Shown piece by piece: positions 7,965 through 15,372 of a stretch of 64,000 nucleotides of DNA. The translations under genes were made by a program, and so were the position numbers. Source of the stretch: CBDDFN01 sp965227065 (GTDB taxonomy: Bacteria; Pseudomonadota; Alphaproteobacteria; SPJN01); assembly GCA_965227065.1 (NCBI GenBank), contig CBDDFN010000020.1, positions 372,001-436,000 on the forward strand. Direction: 5' to 3'. Numbering within the stretch: position 1 is the first letter of the stretch; each line of letters begins with the position of its first letter. The notes beneath the pieces are model-generated. The model made no database searches and was not told where the DNA came from. It saw nothing but the letters and a program-made list of their open reading frames with translations.

Positions 7965-8791
7965 GCATTCTGACCGATCCCATGGCGCTGCCGTCTCCCC
8001 GGCGTCTGGCGATGGGATTGAAACCACTTGGTGACCGGCCTGTCCTGTGGCCGGATGCGGAGCGGGGGGACGAACTTGCCTTGAAAGAAAATTTGTGGGC
8101 GACACACGGGCGGGACGTGTTTGATGCCCTGCCCGGAACACAGGAGGTGCAGGAAGAGGTGCGCACTGTGTTGGTGGCGGAACTGACTGGCTGCCACGCT
8201 CTTCATTATGAAGCGGGCGGCTACGCGCCGCTTCTCGATATCGGGCTGGCCGTGCAGGAAGATTTGCTCGTGCTTGAAGCGCACCAGCACACCTATCGTC
8301 TGGTTGCCGGGGCCTTGTTTTTTCCCGCCTTGTGGCGCTTGCAGGACAAGCTTGGCAAGGGCCTCGCCGCCATTCATGGACCGGTGCCAAACTATTCCGA
8401 ACAGCTTGAAACCGGCATGGACCGATTGTTTGCCCGGCTGAAATCGGACCAGCCTTTGGAGCGGTTCAACTGGACGCTTCATGACACGCCTGATCTGTAC
8501 CGGCCCGGCGTCCATGGCGGTGCGGACGATCAGTGGGCGTCCAGTCCGGCGTTGGCTGAACAATTGTGGCTGCGGGGCGAACGGCAGGTCCTTTTGCGTT
8601 TACCGGCAAGCGGCGCAATTTTGTTTACCATCAAGACATGGCGGGAGCGGCTCGATCACGCCGTCGCGCGCGATCCCGACTGGATTATGTTTCTCAGCAG
8701 GGTTCTGGCCGAAATGCCCCCGGAAATGAAGGATTACAAGAGCTTGACCGCCAAACAGGCCGCATTGGCCCAGTGGCTTGAGAATAAATGA
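7961..8791 (+). CDS. DUF3445, haem-dependent oxidative N-demethylase alpha-subunit-like protein
   Basis: A 276-residue protein of the DUF3445 (HODM alpha-subunit-like) family. Characterised members bind haem through a PAS-like fold and take part in oxidative N-demethylation of dimethylamine. Family segments seen are MGLKPLGDRPVLWPD near residue 19, TYRLVAGALFFPALWRL near residue 110, IHGPVPNYSEQLETGMDRLF near residue 130, and a C-terminal FTIKTWRERL. The ATG overlaps the ctaA stop by four bases. No reductase or tetrahydrofolate partner gene is nearby, so substrate and electron donor are unknown. The coupling with a haem-modifying enzyme fits a haem-binding product. Confidence 0.82.
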   Translation: MSILTDPMALPSPRRLAMGLKPLGDRPVLWPDAERGDELALKENLWATHGRDVFDALPGTQEVQEEVRTVLVAELTGCHALHYEAGGYAPLLDIGLAVQEDLLVLEAHQHTYRLVAGALFFPALWRLQDKLGKGLAAIHGPVPNYSEQLETGMDRLFARLKSDQPLERFNWTLHDTPDLYRPGVHGGADDQWASSPALAEQLWLRGERQVLLRLPASGAILFTIKTWRERLDHAVARDPDWIMFLSRVLAEMPPEMKDYKSLTAKQAALAQWLENK

Positions 8792-8852
8792 GGTAAATAG
8801 TTACCGTATCCATAACAGATTGACGCATATGGATTTTTTCCACAGATAGCGT

Positions 8853-8880
8853 TTGACTTGTGCCGTTTAATGCGTAAAGT
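8853..8880 (+). promoter_or_regulatory. Promoter of rplM-rpsI
   Basis: TTGACT (8853-8858), a 16-bp spacer and TAAAGT (8875-8880) lie 66 bp before the rplM start. The region after it has GAGGAAAGGG as ribosome binding site. A good candidate for the main ribosomal protein promoter. Confidence 0.6.
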
Positions 8881-8945
8881 GCGGCCCACAACGCACCGTC
8901 CCCAGGGCGGTGTTTTTCTATTCTCAAAGAGGAAAGGGTGTTGGC

Positions 8946-9407
8946 ATGAAAACCTATTCTGCAAAGCCAGCCGACATCGAAAAGAAGTGGGTGCTGATTG
9001 ACGCCGAAGGCCTCGTGCTTGGCCGTCTCGCAGCCCTTGTTGCAACCCGCCTGCGCGGCAAGCACAAGCCCATCTTCACGCCGCACATGGATTGCGGTGA
9101 CAATGTCATCATCATCAATGCCGACAAGATCCAACTGACCGGCAAGAAGCTGACCGACAAGAAATATTACTGGCACACCGGCTATCCCGGCGGCATCAAG
9201 GAGCGCTCGGCGCAAAAGATGCTGGAAAGCAAGACGCCCGACAAAGTCGTTCGTCTGGCTGTGCAGCGTATGCTGCCGCGCGGCCCGCTTGGTTACCAGC
9301 AAATGTCGAATCTCAAAGTCTATTGCGGCACCGATCATCCGCATGAAGCGCAACAGCCCGAAGCGCTCGATGTCGCTTCGCTCAACAGCAAAAATCGGAG
9401 GGGCTAA
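8946..9407 (+). CDS. rplM: 50S ribosomal protein L13
   Basis: A 153-residue L13. The N-terminus MKTYSAKPADIEKKWVLIDAEGLVLGRLA and the GDNVIIINADKIQLTGKK, YYWHTGYPGGIKE and MLPRGPLGYQQMSNLKVYCG segments are those of the family. L13 binds 23S rRNA early in 50S assembly. I take ATG 8946; the frame extends to 8910 but that part has no family similarity. rpsI follows after two bases, the standard rplM-rpsI operon. Confidence 0.97.
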   Translation: MKTYSAKPADIEKKWVLIDAEGLVLGRLAALVATRLRGKHKPIFTPHMDCGDNVIIINADKIQLTGKKLTDKKYYWHTGYPGGIKERSAQKMLESKTPDKVVRLAVQRMLPRGPLGYQQMSNLKVYCGTDHPHEAQQPEALDVASLNSKNRRG

Positions 9408-9409
9408 GT

Positions 9410-9895
9410 ATGAGCGCTGAAACCGAAACCCTGAGCTCGCTGGAAGAGTTGGGTGGCGCCGAAGCCGCCGCTGTTGAAGCAGATCCCGCCGAACCCAAAA
9501 TTGACGAGCATGGCCGCGCCTATGCCACAGGCCGCCGGAAAGATGCGGTAGCCCGTGTCTGGATCAAGCCGGGCTCTGGCAAGATCGTGATCAATGGCCG
9601 GGAAGGCGACACCTATTTTGCACGCGCCACGCTGCAAATGATCGTGCGTCAGCCTTTCGCCGCTGCCGAACGCAAAGACCAGTATGATGTGCTCGCCACG
9701 GTTAAAGGTGGTGGACTGTCAGGTCAGGCCGGTGCGATCCGTCACGGCATTTCGCGTGCGCTGGTCAATTTTGAACCTGATCTGCGCAAGGTGTTGAAGT
9801 CGGGTGGCTTCCTGACGCGCGATGATCGTGTTGTGGAACGGAAAAAATATGGCCGTGCGAAAGCGCGCCGGAGCTTCCAGTTCTCGAAGCGTTAA
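9410..9895 (+). CDS. rpsI: 30S ribosomal protein S9
   Basis: A 161-residue S9. The conserved core begins near residue 36 (AYATGRRKDAVARVWIKPGSGKI), with GGGLSGQAGAIRHGISRAL near residue 103, and ends with the basic tail KKYGRAKARRSFQFSKR that reaches the ribosomal P site. The first 35 residues are an acidic extension (EEADPAE-like) common in Alphaproteobacteria. It is cotranscribed with rplM, two bases apart, and followed by a strong terminator. Confidence 0.97.
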   Translation: MSAETETLSSLEELGGAEAAAVEADPAEPKIDEHGRAYATGRRKDAVARVWIKPGSGKIVINGREGDTYFARATLQMIVRQPFAAAERKDQYDVLATVKGGGLSGQAGAIRHGISRALVNFEPDLRKVLKSGGFLTRDDRVVERKKYGRAKARRSFQFSKR

Positions 9896-9918
9896 TCTCA
9901 CGCTTCATGCCTATGCAA

Positions 9919-9947
9919 AAGGCCCGCTCATGGAGCGGGCCTTTTTT
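9919..9947 (+). terminator. Rho-independent terminator of rplM-rpsI
   Basis: GGCCCGCTC pairs with GAGCGGGCC across a short loop, flanked by AAAA upstream and TTTTTT downstream, 24 bp after rpsI. Confidence 0.93.
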
Positions 9948-9962
9948 GTTTTTTGTCCTTGC

Positions 9963-10055
9963 CGTCATGCTGAACTGGATTCAGCATCTTGCTTCACCAA
10001 GGCCGCATAGCAAAGTTTTGAATGTCGGCTCTGTGGAGCCTCCTTCAGCATGACG
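9963..10055. repeat. Intergenic inverted repeat (GTCAT-type element)
   Basis: CGTCATGCTGAA (9963-9974) and TTCAGCATGACG (10044-10055) are a perfect 12-bp inverted pair bounding the gap between the rpsI terminator and the convergent alcohol dehydrogenase gene. An inner CTGAA-N5-TTCAG overlaps the left arm. Related in end sequence to four other intergenic elements in the window. Confidence 0.7.
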
Positions 10056-10062
10056 CTTGTGC

Positions 10063-11205
10063 CTACGCGACGCCCATGGCCTGCTTGAACAGCATTTCAT
10101 AGCCTGCTGCATCAACCGGCTTGGGATTGGTGAAGTTCGCCAGATCAGACAGTGAATATTGCACCAGCCCGTCCATCATATCCTCAGTGACGCCCATCTC
10201 TTTCAGATTGGCCGGCAGGCCAAGCCGTCCGTTGAGCGCTTCGATTTCGTCTGCCAGATTAGCGGTGGGGGCAACCCGCATGGCGCGGCGCAGACGTTCA
10301 TATTTGTCGGCGCAGACCTCTTCATTATAACGCAGGATGGTCGGCAGAATGACGGCGTTGAGCGTGCCGTGATGCAGTTTAAGTTCCTTGATACGGCCTG
10401 CGGCGTGGCTCATCGCGTGGACAGAGCCCAACCCTTTGACAAAGGCGAATGCGCCTTCGGTGGAGGCCATCATCATATTCCAGCGGGCATCCCGGTCTGA
10501 TCCGTCTTTTACGACCGCTTCAAGATGGCCCATACCGATGGCGCGCTCCAGCCCGTCATAGCCGATGCCTTCTGCAGGCGGATTGACCACCAGCGACAGC
10601 ACCGCCTCGATGCAATGGGTGACCGCGTCCATGCCGGTCGCTGCGGTGATGTGCGCAGGCAGACCAAGGGTCAGCTCGGGATCGCAGATCGCGACTTTGG
10701 GAATGAGGTGCGGGGAGGCAAACGTGTCTTTGCGGCCATTGTTCAAAATGACCACTGCGCCGACAGAAACTTCAGAGCCGGTGCCCGACGTGGTCGGGAT
10801 GGCGATCAGAGGGGCCAGCTCGCCAATTTTGCCAGAGCCGCGTTCACCCGCACCATATTGCGCAAGGGGGGCTTCATGGGTGGCGAGCAGGGCAACGCCT
10901 TTGGCAAGGTCCATGCTTGAGCCGCCGCCCAGCGCCAAAACACCGTCACAGCCTGCATCTTTGTAGATCTTGACCGCCTCCAGCACCGCATCTTCGGTCG
11001 GGTTGGGCGGGGTGTCGGTATAGATGGCGTTCGACTTGCCGCCGGGCAGGGCGGCTTCGACCGTATCGAGAATGCCCGCAGCCTTGATGCCGTTGTCAGT
11101 GCAGATCATGGGGCGTTCAATGCCCAGCCGCTTCATATGATCGCCGAGCCGCGCGAGTGCGCCAAAATCAAAATCGCAAGTATTGAGATAACTCAGAACA
11201 GGCAT
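10063..11205 (-). CDS. Iron-containing alcohol dehydrogenase
   Basis: A 380-residue group III (iron-type) NAD(P)-dependent alcohol dehydrogenase, cytoplasmic. Nucleotide binding is by GGGSSMDLAKG (near residue 93). The metal-binding region contains DAVTHCIEA (Asp/His near 193-198), the SVHAMSHAAGRIKELKLHHGTLNAV segment near 260-284 and its histidines. The substrate cannot be told from sequence. It is the last of four minus-strand genes (hydrolase, coq4, MFS, this gene) with gaps of about 60-110 bp. In that setting an alcohol/aldehyde reaction serving wax-ester metabolism is possible, but this is speculative. Confidence 0.88.
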   Translation of the reverse strand: MPVLSYLNTCDFDFGALARLGDHMKRLGIERPMICTDNGIKAAGILDTVEAALPGGKSNAIYTDTPPNPTEDAVLEAVKIYKDAGCDGVLALGGGSSMDLAKGVALLATHEAPLAQYGAGERGSGKIGELAPLIAIPTTSGTGSEVSVGAVVILNNGRKDTFASPHLIPKVAICDPELTLGLPAHITAATGMDAVTHCIEAVLSLVVNPPAEGIGYDGLERAIGMGHLEAVVKDGSDRDARWNMMMASTEGAFAFVKGLGSVHAMSHAAGRIKELKLHHGTLNAVILPTILRYNEEVCADKYERLRRAMRVAPTANLADEIEALNGRLGLPANLKEMGVTEDMMDGLVQYSLSDLANFTNPKPVDAAGYEMLFKQAMGVA

Positions 11206-11265
11206 TGTGTCCCCCTCAGGATATGGTGATGCCGAACCCTATCAGGCCGCGACTTGCGCGCAAGT

Positions 11266-12549
11266 CTAGCCATGCTGTTCGGGCGGTTTAATGGGTGGTG
11301 GATTGTCTTCATCATCGGTTCGGACATTGCGGATCCGGGGATGGGCGAGAATGACGAGAAGGCACAGGCCGAGCAGACCGGCCGCAAGCAAGAAGGGCAG
11401 CCGGGCATCAAGCTGATAAAGCGGCATGCCGATGATCGGATTGAGCACATGGCCGATGGCGGCGGTGGAGCCGATGATCCCGGCGACCGCGCCTTGCTCA
11501 TCGGGCTCGACAATCAGGCTTGCCGCTGATGACAGGCCGGGCCGCAAAAGACCAAAGCCAAAGCCGCTCAACATCAGGGCAAAGATGGCAAGGCCGAAAT
11601 CCGCCGTGGCGGCGAGAATGAGAAAGGTTGCGATCCCCAGAATGGCGCCCCAGCGCAGCATGGTCTGCACCGAAATGCGGAAATGCTGGATGATCACAAA
11701 CTGGGCGACCAATCCGGCCAGGCCCATCATGGCAAAGCCGACGGCAATATAACTGGCGGCTTCTTCGGCGGAAAATCCGAGCCGGTCCATAAAGTAAAAC
11801 CCGACCGCTTGAATCTCGATGGCCTGGCTGAATGCAATGGCCAGACTGATCAGGACGATGGGCAGCGTGCGCCGGTCGAAATAGCGCATGCGCATCCGGT
11901 GACGCCCGCCCAGCATGGCTTGTGGTTTGGAGCGTTCGGGCAACAAGAAGGCCACGGCTGCCGCGGCGGTGAGCGCCATGGCGCCGACCGCGAGAAAGGG
12001 GACGAGTGTTCCGAACTCAAGCAGTGTGCCGGCGATCATCGGGCCAATGACAATGCCGACACCGAAGGCAGCCGCGATGCGGGCAACCCCGGCAGACCGG
12101 TCCTGACGGCTGGTGCGGTCAGCAATATAGGCGTTGGCCGATGGCATGGTGCCGGAGCCGAAGACGCCGAAAATGGTGCGCGCGGCGATAAAGGCGATGA
12201 CCAGACCTGTTCCGGTCAATAGCCCTTCAAGGCCCGCCCAGACAACAAGGCTGAAACTCAAAGTGGAAAAGCCAAAGCCCAGAACGCCGATGATGATAAT
12301 GGGTTTGCGCCCAACCCGGTCTGATGTGCGGCCCCAGACCGGGCTCATCACCATCCACATGATGGCCGACAGGGCGAAGATCAGGCTGGTCTCGACCTCG
12401 GTCATGCCGAACTGGCGGGCAATGGGGGGCAGAACGGCGTTGAACAGGGTCTGTCCCATGCCCACGACCATCAGGCCGCAAAACAGGATCACCATACCGC
12501 GGCGGCGTTCGTCCTCCGTCGTCGGAGAATTTTCCAGGGAATAGGACAT
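11266..12549 (-). CDS. MFS transporter (DHA1-like)
   Basis: A 427-residue inner-membrane transporter with twelve likely transmembrane helices. The motif between helices 2 and 3 is GRTSDRVGRKP (near residue 72), typical of TetA-like drug:proton antiporters; FGSGTMPSANAYIAD near residue 133 is also characteristic. The C-terminus is charged and proline rich (DDEDNPPPIKPPEQHG). The substrate is unknown. The gene follows coq4 copy 1 by 61 bp on the same strand. A stable hairpin directly upstream covers the likely ribosome binding site. Confidence 0.85.
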   Translation of the reverse strand: MSYSLENSPTTEDERRRGMVILFCGLMVVGMGQTLFNAVLPPIARQFGMTEVETSLIFALSAIMWMVMSPVWGRTSDRVGRKPIIIIGVLGFGFSTLSFSLVVWAGLEGLLTGTGLVIAFIAARTIFGVFGSGTMPSANAYIADRTSRQDRSAGVARIAAAFGVGIVIGPMIAGTLLEFGTLVPFLAVGAMALTAAAAVAFLLPERSKPQAMLGGRHRMRMRYFDRRTLPIVLISLAIAFSQAIEIQAVGFYFMDRLGFSAEEAASYIAVGFAMMGLAGLVAQFVIIQHFRISVQTMLRWGAILGIATFLILAATADFGLAIFALMLSGFGFGLLRPGLSSAASLIVEPDEQGAVAGIIGSTAAIGHVLNPIIGMPLYQLDARLPFLLAAGLLGLCLLVILAHPRIRNVRTDDEDNPPPIKPPEQHG

Positions 12550-12556
12550 GGCGTTT

Positions 12557-12581
12557 CCTTACGGCGTCGGGCGCCGTAAGG
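12557..12581 (-). promoter_or_regulatory. Hairpin covering the ribosome binding site of the MFS gene
   Basis: CCTTACGGCG (12557-12566) and CGCCGTAAGG (12572-12581) form a perfect 10-bp stem with a 5-nt loop. On the minus-strand transcript the 3' arm ends in TAAGG, which with the following AAA is the only Shine-Dalgarno before the ATG at 12549. No T run follows, so it is unlikely to be a terminator. It could repress translation. Confidence 0.5.
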
Positions 12582-12610
12582 CCAGCAGGAATGCGTGCGA
12601 ATTGTTCCGC

Positions 12611-13360
12611 TTACGCGGCCTGGGCGAAAGGCTCTTCAGCGGGGTGATCGGACGCAAACTGATTGAGGGTTTCACGATAGATGGCAGGCTTGCCGACCCG
12701 CAGCTTGGCGCGCAGTTCGTCCAGCGGCATGGACAGCATGTCTTCCCATTCCGTACCGGGAAGCCATTTGGCGCGTTTGCCCAGCCGGTAGCCTTCCCAC
12801 ACCGCTTGGCGGATCGGGTATTGGCTGCTGATTTCACGGCTCATGGAGAAGGTCGCCATGGCCACGATAAAGCCGATGCCCAGCGTTCCGGTCTGCGCGT
12901 AGGAAAAGGCCAGCAGGCACAATTCGCCAAGCGGGTCGCGGCCATAGCCGGTCAGCACATGCCACAGATCATGTTGGTCGCGCACCCGGCTGCCATAATA
13001 TTGCTGGTCCTCGTCGCGCAGCTCTTCGCCCTTGCGGTCAATGTTTGAGGCATCGACCAGGCCATCGGCGGTCAATTGTTCGCTCGACATGAATTTGTAG
13101 TAGGTGCGGCCCAGCGTCCCCTCGGGCAGGGTTTTGAGGGTGTCATAATCGTTCAGGGCGGCAATTAGATCTGGCTTTTGCTTCAGCAGGCGCACGCCGC
13201 CGGCGGTGCGTTCAAAGCGCATGAAGCCGTTGCGCTCCTTGCCGGTCGAAAGAGCATCAATGATGTGGAAGACCTGTTCGGTGTCTTCCTTGTCGGCATA
13301 AAGCTTTTGAAAGGCTTTGAATGCGCGGATCGGTTCCAGACGTTGTTTTGTATCGGTCAT
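12611..13360 (-). CDS. Coq4 family protein, copy 1
   Basis: A 249-residue Coq4-family protein. Coq4 acts in ubiquinone biosynthesis at the membrane; recent work assigns it C1 oxidative decarboxylation of the quinone ring precursor. The zinc-type motif HDxxH-x11-E is intact: His130, Asp131, His134 and Glu146 within HDLWHVLTGYGRDPLGE. The segment LPEGTLGRTYYKFM near residue 78 is also family-typical. A second copy lies at 17029-17838, with the same motif but clearly different sequence. The promoter region shares motifs with that copy. It precedes the MFS transporter gene on the minus strand. Confidence 0.88.
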   Translation of the reverse strand: MTDTKQRLEPIRAFKAFQKLYADKEDTEQVFHIIDALSTGKERNGFMRFERTAGGVRLLKQKPDLIAALNDYDTLKTLPEGTLGRTYYKFMSSEQLTADGLVDASNIDRKGEELRDEDQQYYGSRVRDQHDLWHVLTGYGRDPLGELCLLAFSYAQTGTLGIGFIVAMATFSMSREISSQYPIRQAVWEGYRLGKRAKWLPGTEWEDMLSMPLDELRAKLRVGKPAIYRETLNQFASDHPAEEPFAQAA

Positions 13361-13407
13361 GGCGCGTCCCCTGATCGGGCCCTCTTTCTGGTGCGAGACT
13401 TATTCCC

Positions 13408-13453
13408 TGACATTTTGTCACTTTAATATAGGGGGTGTGTGCCCGTAATTCAA
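13408..13453 (-). promoter_or_regulatory. Promoter and operator region of coq4 copy 1
   Basis: On the minus strand, TTGAAT (13453-13448) and TATATT (13430-13425) are 17 bp apart. The spacer carries the 16-bp motif TACGGGCACACACCCC, found again before coq4 copy 2. Just downstream lies the inverted repeat TGACA-TTT-TGTCA (13408-13420), placed to act as an operator near the transcription start. Confidence 0.55.
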
Positions 13454-13469
13454 GTCCGGTGACGGTGTG

Positions 13470-14432
13470 TCATTGATGGCTTGTCAATTCGCCGCGCAGA
13501 AACGCCTCAAAATCCCGCACGGTTCTTTCGGGTGCCTCTTCAAACGGAATGTGTCCCAAATCGTCATAGATGATGGTCTGGGCTTGCGGGATGGCTTGAG
13601 CGAATTTCTCGGCGTCTTCGACCGGCACCAGCGCATCATGCTTGCCCCACATCAAAAGCGTCGGCACACCGATTTCATCCATGCGTTCGGCAATGGAATA
13701 GTCGCGTTCCTTGGCCGAGCGGATGGCAGTGGCGTGGCGATTGCCCTTCCTCAGAAGCAACTCATAGTACCTGTCAACAAGGGCGTCATCGACCACTGGA
13801 TTATTATTATAGGCCAGTTTGGTGGCGCGCTCGACCGAACTGCGAGGGGTGATATAGCGCAGCAAATCCCGCGTCACCGGCATGCGCATAAGTTGAAAGG
13901 TCAGGGACGGCGCACCGTCATGCGGAAAGCCCGACGCGCCGATCAAAACCAGCCGGTCCACCGAATCGGGATAAAGGATCGTGTGCACCCAGGCGATGAA
14001 GCCGCCCATTGAGCTGCCAACGATTGTGTAGCGTTCGATGGAGCGTTGTTGCAGCACTTCATGCACGAGCCGGGCCTGTCCCTTCATCGAATAATCATGA
14101 TCGGGATGGGGACCGGTCAGGCCGTGTCCCGCCAGGGTCATCGACACAATCCGGTACTTGTCCTTGAGGAAACCGATCCACGGCTCCCATGTGTGCAGCG
14201 AGGATGTCGAGCCGTGCACCAGCACAATGGTTTCGCCACCTTCAGGTCCCTGATCGCGGACATGGACGACCAGTCCATTGTTGAGCGTGACAAACTCTGA
14301 TTCAAGATTGGTGTATTTTGATTTCAGTGCCTCGGGGTCGATATCTGATCGACCGTATAAAATGGCGGCCGCGGCCACCAAAACAACGAGAAGCGCAAAC
14401 ACAGCACCGACAAGGCGAATAACCAATTTCAT
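13470..14432 (-). CDS. Alpha/beta fold hydrolase with N-terminal membrane anchor
   Basis: A 320-residue alpha/beta hydrolase. Residues about 1-22 (MKLVIRLVGAVFALLVVLVA) are a single hydrophobic helix, so the enzyme is probably anchored with its domain in the periplasm. The oxyanion-hole motif is VHGSTSSLHTW (near residue 71), the nucleophile Ser is in VGSSMGGFIAW (near 139), and Asp and His occur in MWGKHDALVPVED and DLGHIPFEE near the C-terminus. The substrate is unknown; an ester or lipid is likely. I use ATG 14432, which has GGGGG upstream; ATG 14444 is an alternative. It may be cotranscribed with coq4 copy 1. Confidence 0.85.
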   Translation of the reverse strand: MKLVIRLVGAVFALLVVLVAAAAILYGRSDIDPEALKSKYTNLESEFVTLNNGLVVHVRDQGPEGGETIVLVHGSTSSLHTWEPWIGFLKDKYRIVSMTLAGHGLTGPHPDHDYSMKGQARLVHEVLQQRSIERYTIVGSSMGGFIAWVHTILYPDSVDRLVLIGASGFPHDGAPSLTFQLMRMPVTRDLLRYITPRSSVERATKLAYNNNPVVDDALVDRYYELLLRKGNRHATAIRSAKERDYSIAERMDEIGVPTLLMWGKHDALVPVEDAEKFAQAIPQAQTIIYDDLGHIPFEEAPERTVRDFEAFLRGELTSHQ

Positions 14433-14578
14433 TGAAACCCCCATAATTTGCACGCATGCTGCCTTGCAAACTCTACACGCGCAAGCACGCTGTGCGCCAT
14501 TGTGTCCGCGCGGTGCGTTCTCAGAATGCGTTAGAATTTGGAAAATTGACTGGAGTGCAGCTGTTACTGCTGGGGGAC

Positions 14579-15370
14579 ATGGCAAACGAACTGCAACCCA
14601 TAAACCGGCCCGGCCGGCCACTGCTCTTAACGGAATTGCCGCGCGCCTTTGCCGAAGGTGCCAGCATCCCCAGCGCCTGGCCGGTGCTTCGCCGCGCACC
14701 CAAGGGCGATGGCCATGCGGTCGTCACCATTTCAGCGATTGCGGGCGATGATGCAACGAGCCTGCCGCTCAAACTGTTTCTCCGCTATCTGGGCTATGAC
14801 GTGCAGGGCTGGGACCATGGCATGAGCTTTGGGGCCACACGTTTGGAACGCGACAGGCTCGAAGCCTTTGTCGGGTCCATGTTTCAGCGGTCGGGACGGA
14901 AGGTCAGTCTGATTGGTCATTCGCTCGCGGGAACCTATGCGCGGGAGCTGGCCCGTGCGAGGCCTGACATGGTGCGCCAGGTCATCACGCTGGGAACGCC
15001 GTTTGGCGGTTCGCTCGGGCGCGAAACCCATATCTGGCCCCTGGTTGAAGCGCTGACCGGAACTGTTGCGCCGGAGCTGACACCGGTTGCCCGGCGCAGA
15101 CTGGCCACCGCACCGCTGGTCCCCAGCACCTCGGTCTATTCGCGCTCAGATGGCGTCGTCGATTGGAAGGCGTGTATCCAGCAAGCAGGTCTGGGCAGCG
15201 GAAAAGATGCAGAGAATGTTGAAATCCGTTCAAGCCATGCGGGCATGCTGGTCAATCCCGCTGCGCTCTATGTGGTAGCCGACCGGCTCGCCCAGCCTGA
15301 ATTTGGCTGGGCGCCGTTCAAGCGCAAAGGCTGGCGTGCGCTGGCCTTTCCCCGTCCGATCAAGGCGTGA
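14579..15370 (+). CDS. Lipase-like alpha/beta hydrolase
   Basis: A 263-residue predicted hydrolase with the nucleophile elbow GHSLAG (near residue 120, LIGHSLAGTYARELARARP) and a following LGTPFGGSLG loop as in triacylglycerol lipases and PGAP1-like esterases. Asp (SDGVVDW) and His (SSHAGMLVNP) of the triad are visible near residues 185 and 217. No signal peptide is seen with the ATG at 14579, preceded by GGGGGA; an in-frame extension to 14456 lacks similarity. It sits between a membrane-anchored hydrolase (divergent) and WES/DGAT 1 (convergent), which suits a role in storage lipid turnover. Confidence 0.75.
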   Translation: MANELQPINRPGRPLLLTELPRAFAEGASIPSAWPVLRRAPKGDGHAVVTISAIAGDDATSLPLKLFLRYLGYDVQGWDHGMSFGATRLERDRLEAFVGSMFQRSGRKVSLIGHSLAGTYARELARARPDMVRQVITLGTPFGGSLGRETHIWPLVEALTGTVAPELTPVARRRLATAPLVPSTSVYSRSDGVVDWKACIQQAGLGSGKDAENVEIRSSHAGMLVNPAALYVVADRLAQPEFGWAPFKRKGWRALAFPRPIKA

Positions 15371-15372
15371 GA

